A stretch of DNA of 64,000 bases from contig NZ_QORW01000001.1 of assembly GCF_003574735.1 (NCBI RefSeq), forward strand, positions 62,001 to 126,000, written 5' to 3'. Below, piece by piece: positions 44,908-54,576 of this stretch (positions are counted from its first letter, which is position 1; each line of letters opens with the position of its first letter). This DNA is from Dongia deserti. GTDB taxonomy: Bacteria; Pseudomonadota; Alphaproteobacteria; Dongiales; Dongiaceae. Below the pieces are notes generated by a model. The model saw only the letters and a program-made list of their open reading frames with translations, was not told where the DNA came from and searched no databases. Both the position numbers and the translations under genes were made by a program.

Positions 44908-45567
44908 ATGAGCAGAGTTGGCACTCAAAATGTGCGGCAAGGCGCGGCGACGCAATCGGCGCCCGGCGAGGGCGCGCGCAAGCGGCGGCCGCGCTTCTAT
45001 GAGCCGGAGACGCCGCCGCAGCCGACCCATTGTCAGCATCCCGATTGCGAGCTGCCCGGCGTCTATCGCGCGCCGAAATCGCGCACGCAGCTCAACGAGT
45101 ATTTCTGGTTCTGCCTGGACCATGTGCGCGACTACAACAAGGCGTGGGACTATTACGCGGGCATGAGCCAGGCGGAGATCGAGCGCCACGTGCGCAACGA
45201 CGTGGTCGGCGGACGGCCCACCTGGCCGCTGGGCAAGTGGGGCTCTCATGGGCCGCGCGGGCGACCCTATACAGTGCATTCGGAGTTCATTCCGGAGGAC
45301 GTCGCGGAAGCGCTGAATGGGGCCCATGCCAAGGCGCAGCGCGAACGCGAGATGCGCCGGCGCAATGCCAAGCTCAGCAAGGAAGAGCAGGCATTGGGGG
45401 TGCTGGACTTGACCGCGCCGGTCACCATGCAGGAGATCCGCGCCCGCTACCGGGCGCTGGTCAAGAAGCTGCATCCAGACGCCAATGGCGGCGACAAATC
45501 CGCCGAAGAGCGGTTGAAGGTGGTGAACCAGGCCTACAGCACGCTGAAAGCCGCGGCACTTGGTTGA
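44908..45567 (+). CDS. DnaJ-domain protein (J domain at the C-terminus)
   Basis: The 219-residue protein has an N-terminal zinc-ribbon-like pair (THCQHPDCELPG with a later Cys in WFCLDHV), a central region with PRGRPYTVHSEFIPEDV, and a C-terminal J domain (LGVLDLTAPVTMQEIRARYRALVKKLHPDANGG). The HPD motif is present, so it should stimulate an Hsp70. It lies next to bolA and cobS in many alphaproteobacteria. Upstream of cobS by 134 nt, same strand. Client unknown. Confidence 0.9.
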   Translation: MSRVGTQNVRQGAATQSAPGEGARKRRPRFYEPETPPQPTHCQHPDCELPGVYRAPKSRTQLNEYFWFCLDHVRDYNKAWDYYAGMSQAEIERHVRNDVVGGRPTWPLGKWGSHGPRGRPYTVHSEFIPEDVAEALNGAHAKAQREREMRRRNAKLSKEEQALGVLDLTAPVTMQEIRARYRALVKKLHPDANGGDKSAEERLKVVNQAYSTLKAAALG

Positions 45568-45650
45568 ATCGGGACGATTTCGGCCCATATTCGCATTGCA
45601 GGGTTGACGCTGGCGCAATTCCCCACGTCGGCTGTGGCCTAGCCGGATTG

Positions 45651-45663
45651 ACCGGAATCCGGT
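45651..45663. promoter_or_regulatory. Inverted repeat upstream of cobS
   Basis: ACCGGAATCCGGT is a 13-bp dyad with arms ACCGGA/TCCGGT, 39 nt before the cobS ATG. There is no cobalamin riboswitch signature in the 134-nt gap. Regulator unknown. Confidence 0.35.
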
Positions 45664-45701
45664 AAAACCAACCCGCAATCAAGGAAATCAGGATTTTGGA
45701 G

Positions 45702-46697
45702 ATGGCGAATATAACCGCCGCGCCAGCGGAAACTTCAACGTTGCCCGACATCACCATTTCGGTGCGTCAGGTCTTCGGGCTCGATTCCGAGATGCAGGTG
45801 CCCGGCTTCAGCCAGAAGACCGAGCATGTGCCGGATGTCGATGAGAGCTATCGCTTCGATCATGACACCACGATGGCGATTCTGGCCGGCTTTGCCTACA
45901 ACCGCCGTGTCATGATCCAGGGCTATCACGGCACCGGCAAGTCGACCCACATCGAACAGGTGGCGGCGCGCCTCAACTGGCCGTGCATCCGCGTCAATCT
46001 CGACAGCCACATCAGCCGCATCGACCTGATCGGCAAGGACGCGATCGTGCTGCGCGACGGCAAGCAGGTGACGGAATACCGCGAAGGCCTGCTGCCCTGG
46101 GCGCTGCAGCACCCGACCGCCCTGGTATTCGACGAATACGATGCCGGCCGGCCGGACGTGATGTTCGTGATCCAGCGCGTGCTGGAGGTCGAAGGCAAGC
46201 TGACGCTGCTCGACCAGAACCGCGTCATCCGCCCGCATCCCGCCTTCCGCTTGTTCTCTACCTCGAACACGGTGGGGCTTGGCGACACCACCGGCCTCTA
46301 TCACGGCACCCAGCAGATCAACCAGGGCCAGATGGACCGCTGGAACATCGTCGCGACGCTGAACTATTTGCCACACGACGATGAGGTCGGCATCGTTCTG
46401 TCGAAGTCGCCGACCTACGACAACGACACGGGCCGCAAGACCATCAAGGCGATGGTCAGCTGCGCGGAGCTGACGCGGGCCGGCTTCATCAACGGCGACA
46501 TCTCGACCGTCATGAGCCCGCGCACTGTCATTACCTGGGCCGAGAATACGCGCATCTTCGGCGATATCGGCTTCGCATTCCGCGTCTCGTTCCTCAACAA
46601 GTGCGACGAGCTGGAGCGCCCGGTCGTGGCCGAATACTTCCAGCGCTGCTTCGGCACCGACCTGAAGGACGTCGTGGGCAAGGTGCAGCTCGCCTGA
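45702..46697 (+). CDS. cobS: Cobaltochelatase subunit CobS
   Basis: CobS is the AAA+ ATPase subunit of the aerobic cobaltochelatase CobNST, which inserts cobalt into hydrogenobyrinate a,c-diamide. The 331-residue protein has Walker [19 protein letters not shown] near residue 75, [16 protein letters not shown] (Walker B), and [21 protein letters not shown] (sensor). The ATG at 45702 is preceded by a purine-rich TTGGAG. Only 13 nt separates it from cobT; cobN is not in the window. Confidence 0.96.
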   Translation: MANITAAPAETSTLPDITISVRQVFGLDSEMQVPGFSQKTEHVPDVDESYRFDHDTTMAILAGFAYNRRVMIQGYHGTGKSTHIEQVAARLNWPCIRVNLDSHISRIDLIGKDAIVLRDGKQVTEYREGLLPWALQHPTALVFDEYDAGRPDVMFVIQRVLEVEGKLTLLDQNRVIRPHPAFRLFSTSNTVGLGDTTGLYHGTQQINQGQMDRWNIVATLNYLPHDDEVGIVLSKSPTYDNDTGRKTIKAMVSCAELTRAGFINGDISTVMSPRTVITWAENTRIFGDIGFAFRVSFLNKCDELERPVVAEYFQRCFGTDLKDVVGKVQLA

Positions 46698-46710
46698 CGC
46701 GGTTGGTGCA

Positions 46711-48582
46711 ATGACGAACAAGCCGGCCAACGCGATCGAGGAGTTCCGCCGCGCGACGGGCGCGACGATGCGCGCGATCGCGGAACGCAACGACCTGCAG
46801 GCGACCTTCGCCCCCGGCCCGGCCGCCTTGCTGGGCAGCGAGGCGCGGCTGCCTCTGCCCTCCAAGGCCCTGCCCGCCGGCGAGATGGCGCAGACCCGCG
46901 GCGAAGCAGATGCGATCGCGCTGAAGCTCAAGCATCACAATGCGCGGGTCCATGCCAAGGAATGCCCGAAGACGCCATTGGCGCGCGACGTGTTCAACGC
47001 GGTCGAGCAGGCGCGCTACGAGGCGATCGGCTCCCGCAAGATGGCGGGTGTGAAGCAGAACCTGCGCGCCGCCCTCGAGGAGCAGTGCCGGATCAAGGGC
47101 TATGCCCGCGTCAACACGCGCGAGGAAGGCAACCTGGCCGAGGTCATGCGCCTGATGGTGCGCGAGGCCTTGAGCGGCGATGCCGTTCCGGACTCCGCGC
47201 GCGCCATGGTCAATGCCTGGCGCACCGATTTCGCGCAGAAGGTCCTGGACGATGTCGCGGGGCTCAAGGACAAGCTCTCCAACCAGCGCAATTTCGCGAA
47301 GGCCGTCCGGCGCCTGCTCGCCGATATGGAGCTTGAGCAGACCGACGAGGAGCTGGAGAGCGAGCGCGACGACCAGGAGGACCAGGACCAGCAGGACCCG
47401 AACAAGCAGCAGCAGCCGCAACAGAAGAGCGGCAAGCAGCAGCAATCCGAATCCACGACCGAGATGGACGCCCAGCAGGAGGCGGAAGCCGAGGCCGAGG
47501 AGATGGATTCGGGCGAGCAGGAAATGGAGATGCCGGCCCAGGGCGGCGAGGAGCAGCCCGGCAATCCCGGCCGTCGCAATGACGAGCCGATCCACAAGCG
47601 CCGCAACGAGCCGGCCTACAAGAGCTTCACCACCCAGTTCGACGAGCAGGTGGAGGCGCAGGAGTTGTGCGATCCGGACGAGCTCACGCGCCTGCGCGCG
47701 CTGCTCGATCAGCAGCTGCATGCGTTGCAGACGGTGGTGGCGAAGCTCGCCAACCGGCTGCAGCGCCGTCTGCTCGCCAAGCAGAACCGCTCCTGGATCT
47801 TCGATCTCGAGGAAGGTTTGCTCGACAGCAAGCGCCTGCCGCGGGTGATCGTGAACCCGGACCTGCCGCTCTCCTACAAGCGCGAGACCGATACGGAGTT
47901 CCGCGACACGGTCGTCACGCTCCTCATCGACAATTCCGGCTCCATGCGCGGCCGGCCGATCACGGTTGCCGCCATGACCGGCGATATCCTGGCGCGCACC
48001 TTGGAGCGCTGCGGCGTGAAGGTCGAGATCCTCGGCTTCACCACGCGCATGTGGAAAGGGGGGCAGTCGCGCGAGGCCTGGATCAATGCCGGCAAGCCGG
48101 CCAATCCCGGGCGGCTCAACGATCTGCGCCACATCGTCTACAAGGCCGCCGACGCGCCGTGGCGGCGCGCGCGCAAGAACCTGGGCCTCATGCTGCGCGA
48201 GGGCATCCTCAAGGAGAACATCGACGGCGAGGCGCTGCTCTGGGCGCACAACCGCCTGATCCAGCGCACCGAGCAGCGCCGGATCCTGATGGTGATCTCC
48301 GACGGCGCGCCGGTGGACGATTCAACGCTCTCGGTCAATCCGGGCAACTACCTGGAGCATCACCTGCGCGAAGTGATCGACTGGATCGAGACCAAGTCAC
48401 CGGTCGAGCTGCTCGCGATCGGCATCGGCCACGACGTCACGCGCTACTACCGCCGAGCCGTCACCATCGTCGACGCCGAGCAACTGGGCGGCACCGTGCT
48501 GGAACAGCTCGCCGCCCTGTTCGAAGAAGACGCCGGCGCCAAGGGCCGCCAGGCCGCGCGGCGCTGGGTGATGGCGCACTGA
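46711..48582 (+). CDS. cobT: Cobaltochelatase subunit CobT
   Basis: CobT is the partner of CobS in the CobNST chelatase. The 623-residue protein has an N-terminal region ([22 protein letters not shown]), an acidic/Gln-rich middle (about 215-295) that is typical, and a C-terminal von Willebrand A domain with the MIDAS motif [20 protein letters not shown] and [21 protein letters not shown]. Length is standard for alphaproteobacteria. No stop or frameshift. Co-transcribed with cobS. Confidence 0.97.
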   Translation: MTNKPANAIEEFRRATGATMRAIAERNDLQATFAPGPAALLGSEARLPLPSKALPAGEMAQTRGEADAIALKLKHHNARVHAKECPKTPLARDVFNAVEQARYEAIGSRKMAGVKQNLRAALEEQCRIKGYARVNTREEGNLAEVMRLMVREALSGDAVPDSARAMVNAWRTDFAQKVLDDVAGLKDKLSNQRNFAKAVRRLLADMELEQTDEELESERDDQEDQDQQDPNKQQQPQQKSGKQQQSESTTEMDAQQEAEAEAEEMDSGEQEMEMPAQGGEEQPGNPGRRNDEPIHKRRNEPAYKSFTTQFDEQVEAQELCDPDELTRLRALLDQQLHALQTVVAKLANRLQRRLLAKQNRSWIFDLEEGLLDSKRLPRVIVNPDLPLSYKRETDTEFRDTVVTLLIDNSGSMRGRPITVAAMTGDILARTLERCGVKVEILGFTTRMWKGGQSREAWINAGKPANPGRLNDLRHIVYKAADAPWRRARKNLGLMLREGILKENIDGEALLWAHNRLIQRTEQRRILMVISDGAPVDDSTLSVNPGNYLEHHLREVIDWIETKSPVELLAIGIGHDVTRYYRRAVTIVDAEQLGGTVLEQLAALFEEDAGAKGRQAARRWVMAH

Positions 48583-48633
48583 TATCAGCAGCGCCGGTAA
48601 CGCGCGCTGCGCTTCAAGTTTGGGGGATTGCCA

Positions 48634-49044
48634 ATGGCCCGCATGTCTGATGCCGCATGGCTCATGGGAGCAGTCGCGGCAGCCCTGCTCAGCGGCTGCG
48701 CTTCATCACAGAACGCGGGAACGGGCTTTCCGGAGGTTTCCTCCACGACTGCCGTTTGCCGCGGCAATCTCCGTGCATTCGGAGAAGAGCCGTCACAAGC
48801 CGCCTCGCTGAGTTGCTCCGGTGTCGAGCGCCGTTATGTCGCCCATGCAGACAGCATCGCCCACCGCTATTCGCGCTGTGCGCATACATTCGAATCGTCG
48901 GGCAGCACGGGCAGCGGCACGATGACCTGCAGCAACGGCAGGTCCGGCCCGCTCACCTACGACAGGACGGACCCGGCGAACATCAAGGTAGCCGCGATCC
49001 TTGATGACGGACGAGAGATGGCCTTCACACTGCGGCAGGAGTGA
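48634..49044 (+). CDS. Putative lipoprotein
   Basis: The 136-residue protein carries a lipobox LLSGC (Cys at residue 21 counting from the ATG at 48634) after a hydrophobic segment, so the mature form should be lipid-anchored. Four further cysteines (VCRGNL, LSCSG, RCAHT, MTCSN) suggest two disulfides. No family recognised. The ATG at 48634 has GGGGGA 6 nt upstream. It is 51 nt after cobT on the same strand, but its link to cobalt is unclear. Confidence 0.7.
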   Translation: MARMSDAAWLMGAVAAALLSGCASSQNAGTGFPEVSSTTAVCRGNLRAFGEEPSQAASLSCSGVERRYVAHADSIAHRYSRCAHTFESSGSTGSGTMTCSNGRSGPLTYDRTDPANIKVAAILDDGREMAFTLRQE

Positions 49045-49168
49045 GACTGGCCAAAGGCCGCCAGGCAGTTGCCGGCTCGCGCCGTTGCGCGGTTCGGCCG
49101 AGATGACAAACCTTGTAGTGCGCAGGTAGTCGATGACCCGGCGCTGGCGTTCGGGTAATCTCCGCGCC

Positions 49169-50962
49169 ATGACGACTTCCGCCCAAATCCTCCATGACAT
49201 CTTCGGCTATACATCCTTCCGCCCAGGGCAGGAGGAGATCATCGATCTCATCCTCGCGGGCGAGAATGTGCTGGCGGTGATGCCGACGGGATCCGGCAAG
49301 TCGTTGTGCTACCAGATCCCAGCCCTGATCCTCGAGAAGCCGACCATCGTGGTGTCGCCGCTGATGGCGCTGATGGACGACCAGGTCGCCGGATTGCGCG
49401 CGGATGGCGTGGAGGCGGCGTGCATCCATTCGGGCATGAACCGCGAGGTGCAAATTGCGGAGTGGCGCAAGGTCACGTCCGGCAACGCCAAGCTGCTCTA
49501 TCTGGCGCCAGAGCGGCTGATGACGGACAACATGCTCGCGGCCTTGCACCGGCTCGATCCACATCTCTTCGTCGTCGACGAGGCGCACTGCATCTCCAAA
49601 TGGGGGCCGAGCTTCCGGCCCGAGTACGAACAGCTGTCGCGCTTGAAGGACCTGTTCCCGGATGCGCGCATCGCCGCCTTTACGGCTACGGCCGACAAGG
49701 CGACGCGCGCGGACATCGCGCGGAAGCTGTTCAAGGGCGAGAGCCGCACCATTGTGCACGGATTCGACCGGCCGAACCTGCGCCTGGGCGTCGCGCACAA
49801 GACTCATTGGTCGCGCCAACTGCTGGCATTCCTGGCCGACAAGAAGGGGCAGTCGGGCATTGTCTATTGCCTGTCGCGCAAGTTCACCGAAGAGGTCGCC
49901 GAGTTCCTCCAGGAGCAGGGATGGAATGCCATCCCCTATCACGCCGGCCAGGACGCCAACGTGCGCAAGCGCAACCAGGACCGCTTCATGAGCGAGAACG
50001 AGGCGGTGATGGTGGCGACCATCGCCTTCGGCATGGGGATCGATAAGCCGGACATCCGCTACGTCTGCCACTTGAACCTGCCGGCCAGCATGGAGGCCTA
50101 TTACCAGGAGATCGGGCGCGCGGGGCGCGACGGCGAGCCGGCGGAGACGATGCTGCTCTACGGCTATGACGATCTCCGCCTGCGCCGGACCTTCATCGAG
50201 GAGGAAGGCAAGGACGAAGAACACCGGCGGCGCGAGCATCGGCGGCTGGATGCGCTGATCGCCTATTGCGAATCGGCGGAGTGCAGGCGCATCGCGTTGC
50301 TCGGCTATTTCGATGAGAAGACGGGACCGTGCGGGAATTGCGACAATTGCCTCAGCCCGCCGACTCTCGTTGACGCGACGCGGCAGGCGCAGATGCTGCT
50401 CTCCGCCATCTATCGCACCGGGCAGGCTTTCGGCGCCGGCCATGTCGTCGACGTGCTGCTCGGCGCCGAGACCGACAAGGTGCGCGAGCGCGGCCATGAC
50501 CGGCTGCCGACCTATGGCGTGGGCAAGGAGTTTCCGAAGCAGTACTGGCAGTCTCTGGTGCGCCAGGCGGTGGCGGGCGGGCAGATCGCCATCAACATCG
50601 CGAAATATGGCGGGCTCGAGATCACCGAGCGCGGACGCGCGATCCTCAAAGGCGAGATGCCGTTCTTCTTTCGCGAGCCGGGCAAGAAAGCCGCGCGCGC
50701 ATCGCGCCGTGCTGCGCGCGCTGCAGCCGGCATCGGCGGCGATGTCGATCCAGCGCTGTTGGCCAGACTGAAGGCTCTGCGCCTCGATCTCGCCCGCACC
50801 CAGCAGGTGCCGGCCTATGTGGTGTTTCCGGACGCGACACTGATCGAGATGGCGCGGGTCCGCCCGACCTCACTGGACGAAATGCGCCAAATCGGCGGCG
50901 TCGGGCCGCGCAAGCTGGAGCAGTTCGGCGCGGCCTTCCTGACAATCACCCGACCAAGCTGA
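49169..50962 (+). CDS. recQ: ATP-dependent DNA helicase RecQ
   Basis: RecQ unwinds DNA 3' to 5' in recombination and repair. The 597-residue protein contains the helicase core (VLAVMPTGSGKSLCYQIP, VDEAHCISKWGPSFRPEY, AFTATADKATR, GIVYCLSRKFTEEVA, ATIAFGMGIDKPDIRYV), the RQC zinc site (GPCGNCDNC) with winged helix, and a C-terminal HRDC domain (YVVFPDATLIEMARVRPTSL). The start at 49169 (MTTSAQILHDIFGY) fits the family. Length and residues are normal. Confidence 0.97.
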   Translation: MTTSAQILHDIFGYTSFRPGQEEIIDLILAGENVLAVMPTGSGKSLCYQIPALILEKPTIVVSPLMALMDDQVAGLRADGVEAACIHSGMNREVQIAEWRKVTSGNAKLLYLAPERLMTDNMLAALHRLDPHLFVVDEAHCISKWGPSFRPEYEQLSRLKDLFPDARIAAFTATADKATRADIARKLFKGESRTIVHGFDRPNLRLGVAHKTHWSRQLLAFLADKKGQSGIVYCLSRKFTEEVAEFLQEQGWNAIPYHAGQDANVRKRNQDRFMSENEAVMVATIAFGMGIDKPDIRYVCHLNLPASMEAYYQEIGRAGRDGEPAETMLLYGYDDLRLRRTFIEEEGKDEEHRRREHRRLDALIAYCESAECRRIALLGYFDEKTGPCGNCDNCLSPPTLVDATRQAQMLLSAIYRTGQAFGAGHVVDVLLGAETDKVRERGHDRLPTYGVGKEFPKQYWQSLVRQAVAGGQIAINIAKYGGLEITERGRAILKGEMPFFFREPGKKAARASRRAARAAAGIGGDVDPALLARLKALRLDLARTQQVPAYVVFPDATLIEMARVRPTSLDEMRQIGGVGPRKLEQFGAAFLTITRPS

Positions 50963-50970
50963 CCACAAAC

Positions 50971-51017
50971 TGCGTGAACTCGCACAATTTCTTCCAGTTA
51001 CTGTGATAGTTCGCACA
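50971..51017. promoter_or_regulatory. Two similar sites, TGCGTGAACTCGCACA and TGTGATAGTTCGCACA, 31 bp apart
   Basis: The sites at 50971-50986 and 51002-51017 share the form TG(C/T)GTGA-...-TCGCACA and sit 31 bp apart, about three helical turns. The second resembles a CRP/FNR-type dyad (TGTGA-N6-GCACA). The region is AT-rich and about 80 nt upstream of a secreted protein gene. Binding by a CRP-like factor is inferred. Confidence 0.4.
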
Positions 51018-51096
51018 TTTTATTAGCATTTTTCGTGTTACCTCCAACAACGCCAGATCCTACTGGCTTTCGGCCGATGGCCGTATGGAGGAACGC

Positions 51097-51471
51097 ATGA
51101 CGCTATCCACAGCACGCGTGATCGGGCTGCTGACCTGTGTCGCCGGCATTGCGGGCGTGACTGCACCCGCTTTGGCGAAACCGGGCTTCGCGATCGTCAG
51201 CCTGTCGCCCCAGAAGTTCGTCAGCAATTGCCAGAGCATGGGCGGGACCAGCTCGCAAGCACCGGGCGGCGGCATCCGCTGCACGCTCCCGAGCGGTCAA
51301 ACGGTCGACTGCTCGTTCAACACGAATGATGGCAGTGCGGTCTGCCAGTGGACCAAGGATCTGCCGCCGAAATCCGCCAAGGCCCTGATGGGCGATGTGC
51401 CGCCCGACAGCCTCGCTCCCACCACCAGCAAGCCGCCCAAAGCGACCGACGCACCGAGTACCGTGAACTGA
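51097..51471 (+). CDS. Small secreted hypothetical protein
   Basis: The 124-residue protein has a signal peptide (residues 1-26, ending APALAKP). The mature part has four cysteines (SNCQS, IRCTLP, VDCSFN, AVCQW) likely in two disulfides, then a Pro/Ser/Thr-rich tail. No family is recognised. ATG 51097 has GGAGG 5 nt upstream, better than ATG 51085. Possibly controlled by the two CRP-like sites upstream. Confidence 0.7.
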   Translation: MTLSTARVIGLLTCVAGIAGVTAPALAKPGFAIVSLSPQKFVSNCQSMGGTSSQAPGGGIRCTLPSGQTVDCSFNTNDGSAVCQWTKDLPPKSAKALMGDVPPDSLAPTTSKPPKATDAPSTVN

Positions 51472-51477
51472 AGACGG

Positions 51478-52269
51478 CTAGAACGGATACGGTCCATCGT
51501 ATTCGCCGACATAGCTGAAATGCGTGACCAACCCGGCGCCAGGCCGCCACTGGTGCAGGGCGACCGCTGGCGGATCCATCGAATACATCAAGGGCGCATC
51601 AGGCGAGAGGTCGAGCGTCGCCTGGTGCGCCGTGCTCGGCGCGACCGAAGCGATGGTGCCGGCCCAGCGCATCTGGATCGGCCGATGGACGTGGCCGCAT
51701 AGGATGCGCTCGATATTGGGATGATCGCTCACGATCGCCGCCAACCGATCGGCGCCGACATTGAGACGTGCCTCGTCGAATTCCTTCATGCCGCATTCGA
51801 ACGGCGGGTGATGCATGAAGAGAATAGTTGGCCGATCGGATTCGCCGAGCCGAGCTTCCAGCCAGTCGAGCCGCTCTTCGCACAATTCGCCGTGCGGTGC
51901 GCCCGGCGTCAGCGTGTCCAGCGCGATCAGGCGCACTGGCTTGTCATCGACGACGTATTGGATAAAGTCGCCGGACGGCAGATAGCGGTGCTCCGCGAAG
52001 ACAGCGCGCAGTGGATCGCGCAGATCGTGGTTGCCAGGGATGAGATAGACCGGCATGCGGAGCGGCGCCAGCAGCTCGCGAAAATGCGCGTATTCCTCCG
52101 CCATGCCGGCATCGACCAGGTCGCCAGTCACCAGCACGACGTCGGGCGCGGGACGCAGCGCGGTGAGATGCGCAACGGCCCGCGCGAGGTGACCGGCTGT
52201 ATCCACGCGGCCCATCGCCAGCACGCCCTTGGGCCGGATATGCGTGTCCGAAATCTGTGCGATCAGCAT
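51478..52269 (-). CDS. Metallophosphoesterase, CpdA-like (cAMP phosphodiesterase family)
   Basis: The 263-residue class III phosphodiesterase has the di-metal motifs IAQISDTHIRPKG, LVTGDLVDAG, LIPGNHDLRDPLR, ILFMHHPPF and ILCGHVHRP in the expected order. CpdA hydrolyses cAMP; related enzymes act on other phosphodiesters. The ATG at 52269 is the family start. It is 5 nt after the dienelactone hydrolase stop, so the two are probably one transcript. The substrate is not determined by sequence. Confidence 0.88.
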   Translation of the reverse strand: MLIAQISDTHIRPKGVLAMGRVDTAGHLARAVAHLTALRPAPDVVLVTGDLVDAGMAEEYAHFRELLAPLRMPVYLIPGNHDLRDPLRAVFAEHRYLPSGDFIQYVVDDKPVRLIALDTLTPGAPHGELCEERLDWLEARLGESDRPTILFMHHPPFECGMKEFDEARLNVGADRLAAIVSDHPNIERILCGHVHRPIQMRWAGTIASVAPSTAHQATLDLSPDAPLMYSMDPPAVALHQWRPGAGLVTHFSYVGEYDGPYPF

Positions 52270-52274
52270 CGACG

Positions 52275-53063
52275 CTATCCAAGTGTCGATTTGAGGAAGG
52301 CGACGGTGCGGTCCCATGCTGTGCGCGCATCGGCGGCATCGTAGTGATCGCCGGTGGGATTGGCGAAAGCGTGGTCGGCGTCGTAGCGGTGCACCTCCAG
52401 CACCTTGCCGGCCTGCTTCATCGCCGCCTCGAAGCCGTCCACCATCGCAGGATTGATCCACTGATCCTGGTTGGCGAACTGGCCGAGGACGGGCCCCTTC
52501 AGGGACTTGAGCTCATCGGGAGAGCGCGCGACATTGCCGTAATAGATCACCGCGGCATCCAGCGGGCGATCGAGCGCGGCCTGCAGCGCCATGCCGCCGC
52601 CGAAGCACCAGCCGATCGACGCGACCTTGCCGGTGCAATCGGGATGCTGGCGCAGCCAATCGATCCAGGTCGACATGGCCTCGCTCGCCTCCGCCGGCAC
52701 CACCCCCTTCATCAGTTTCTCCGCATCCGCCGGCGTGCTTGCGGATTTGCCGCCATAGAGATCGACGGCGAGCCCGAGATAGCCCTGCTTGGCGATCTCC
52801 GAAGCAACCGACTTGATCTGGTCGTTGAGGCCCCACCACTCGTGGACCAGCATGACTGCCGCGGCCGGTTTCTGGTCCGGCACCGCAAGCGCGGCGGAGA
52901 CAGATCGCCCCGATGGCGTCTTGGTGGTGACGGTCTGCAGCGACGCGGCTGCCCTGGCGACTTTCGCCGGATCGGCGAGCAGCGCGGCCAGCGATAGCCC
53001 GGCGAGGCCGACCACGACCTGCCGGCGCGAGGAAGACTGGATGGAACTGGATTGCGGTTTCAT
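52275..53063 (-). CDS. Dienelactone hydrolase family protein
   Basis: The 262-residue alpha/beta hydrolase has a twin-Arg-like signal (SSRRQVVVGLAGLSLAALL) and should be periplasmic. The family motifs are LVHEWWGLNDQIK, the nucleophile Cys in GWCFGGGMALQ, an Asp in ANQDQWINP and His in ADHAFANPTG. Such proteins hydrolyse dienelactone or other small esters; the natural substrate is unknown. ATG 53063 is preferred over one four codons upstream. Followed by the CpdA-like gene. Confidence 0.88.
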   Translation of the reverse strand: MKPQSSSIQSSSRRQVVVGLAGLSLAALLADPAKVARAAASLQTVTTKTPSGRSVSAALAVPDQKPAAAVMLVHEWWGLNDQIKSVASEIAKQGYLGLAVDLYGGKSASTPADAEKLMKGVVPAEASEAMSTWIDWLRQHPDCTGKVASIGWCFGGGMALQAALDRPLDAAVIYYGNVARSPDELKSLKGPVLGQFANQDQWINPAMVDGFEAAMKQAGKVLEVHRYDADHAFANPTGDHYDAADARTAWDRTVAFLKSTLG

Positions 53064-53167
53064 GACATGCCCCATCTCGCGGGTTTTGCAGCGGCGGCAT
53101 GGTAGTGCCGTCAGCGCAATGCGGCCAAGAGGATCATTGTCGGCGTGCAATCATGCACGCGCGCGGC

Positions 53168-53623
53168 TCAGGCATTCTCGGCGGCCGCAGCCTCGATGCG
53201 GTCCATGTCCTCGTCGGAGAATCCAAAATGATGCCCGATCTCGTGGATCAGGACGTGACGCACGACGGCGCGCAGGTCGTCATCCCCCTCGCACCAGTAG
53301 TCCAGGATCGGACGGCGGTAGAGATGGATGATGTCGGGCTGATGGCGGATATCCATCGTGCTCTGCTGGGTCAGCGGGATGCCCTGATAGAGGCCCATGA
53401 GATCGAACGGCGATTCGATGTCCATGTCATCGAGGATCTCGTCGTCCGCGAAATCCTCCACCCGGATCGCGACACCGACACAGCGGCTGCGCAGCTCTTC
53501 GGGGATGTGCTCGAACTCCTGATAAGCGATCGATTCCATCTCCGCCAGGCTGGGCGGTGACCCCAAGTCGCGCGGCTCGTCATAACGGTCGGTCAAGCGG
53601 CGTTCCCGTCCCTTGATGTACAT
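53168..53623 (-). CDS. Zincin-like metallopeptidase (DUF1025 family)
   Basis: The 151-residue protein has the zinc-binding motif LIHEIGHHFGFSDEDMD near the C-terminus (HExxH plus a third ligand) and the family segment DDILDDMDIESPFDLMGLYQ-like region with IIHLYRRPILDYW. No signal peptide; cytosolic protease or regulator of unknown function. The ATG at 53623 is the first in frame. It stands alone on the minus strand between dienelactone hydrolase and the solute-binding protein genes. Confidence 0.88.
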   Translation of the reverse strand: MYIKGRERRLTDRYDEPRDLGSPPSLAEMESIAYQEFEHIPEELRSRCVGVAIRVEDFADDEILDDMDIESPFDLMGLYQGIPLTQQSTMDIRHQPDIIHLYRRPILDYWCEGDDDLRAVVRHVLIHEIGHHFGFSDEDMDRIEAAAAENA

Positions 53624-53696
53624 TCCGTCATCCTCGTGCCTGCCATGCGTGGCACGGTCATGACGTCAGGAGCGTAGGCTGGGGAGGCGTACCCGT

Positions 53697-54458
53697 CTAG
53701 CGGAACGTGACGTGGTACCGATCGAGGATGAGCTGGATCGAGCCGTCCTTCGCCATCGCGGACAGGCTCTGGTTGAAGCCTTGCATCGCCGCTTCGGCGC
53801 CTGGCATGGCGCGGCTGAGGCAGAAGTAATAGGGATTGTGGCGGATTTCCTTGTAGGCGATGCGGCCGGTATGCGGATCCGACGCGATGAAGTGCTTGGT
53901 CGTGAGTTCGTAGCCGTAGAACAGATCGACATTGCCGGCAACCAGCATGTCGAGCGCATTCTTGTCGCTCGAGGTAGCCTCAACATCGGCGCCAGCGTCA
54001 ATCAATTCAGACTCCAGATTGTAGCCGCCGACGGTCGCCACTTTGTGACCCCTGAGATCGGCGATCGCCGCGATACCGGACAACACATCCTCATTGCGGG
54101 CGAACAGCCCCACGGAAACCGCGCCTAATCTGTCGCTGAACAGGAGCTTGGCCTCGCGCTCCTTGGTGTAGGAGCAGGAGCAAAGCCCGTCATAGGTTCC
54201 GCGTTCGGCCATCTCCAAGGCGCGCTTCCAGGGCATGAACGAGACCTCAACGGACTGTCCCATGCGCTTCAGCGCCTCGGAAATGATGTCGACGTCGAAG
54301 CCGGCGAGGCCATCGTCGACCGGATGGGCGATCTTATGCGGCGGGAAATCGTTGCAGGCGAGGCGCAGGCTCGACTGGCTTGCCAAGCCCTCCGCCACCC
54401 AGGCGCCTGCGCCCAGGATGAAGCCAAGCAGTCCAATCATGAATGTCGCGTAACGCAT
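53697..54458 (-). CDS. Periplasmic amino-acid-type solute-binding protein
   Basis: The 253-residue protein has a signal peptide (residues 1-28) and a type II periplasmic-binding fold: SLRLACNDFPPHKIAH, LAGFDVDIISEALKRMG, DGLCSCSYTKEREAKLLFS, GHKVATVGGYNLESELI, YYFCLSRAMPG and ILDRYHVTF. Cysteines in LCSCSY and FCLSR may pair. Such orphan proteins (no permease nearby) may be receptors for signalling. ATG 54458 is used, 2 codons after a GTG. It diverges from the Rieske gene. Confidence 0.85.
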   Translation of the reverse strand: MRYATFMIGLLGFILGAGAWVAEGLASQSSLRLACNDFPPHKIAHPVDDGLAGFDVDIISEALKRMGQSVEVSFMPWKRALEMAERGTYDGLCSCSYTKEREAKLLFSDRLGAVSVGLFARNEDVLSGIAAIADLRGHKVATVGGYNLESELIDAGADVEATSSDKNALDMLVAGNVDLFYGYELTTKHFIASDPHTGRIAYKEIRHNPYYFCLSRAMPGAEAAMQGFNQSLSAMAKDGSIQLILDRYHVTFR

Positions 54459-54576
54459 CTGCACCCCGCAAGCAGCTGACCGGGCGATCTTGTCCCGAGA
54501 TGGTTAAGGAAGACCTTCCTGCGTACCTTCCAAGGCCTTGAATCGCTGCGGCAAATCGACAGAGGCGATCCGCGTC

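Noticed and set aside
45568-45701. Possible cobalamin riboswitch ahead of cobS.
   Set aside because: The gap is only 134 nt and I could not find the conserved B12-box or the multi-helix layout.
46594-48249. 551-residue minus-strand open frame inside cobT.
   Set aside because: It follows the GC-skewed third positions of cobT and has no signal or family features.
49025-50497. 490-residue minus-strand open frame opposite recQ.
   Set aside because: RecQ is complete with all motifs; the antisense frame has no motifs or ribosome site.
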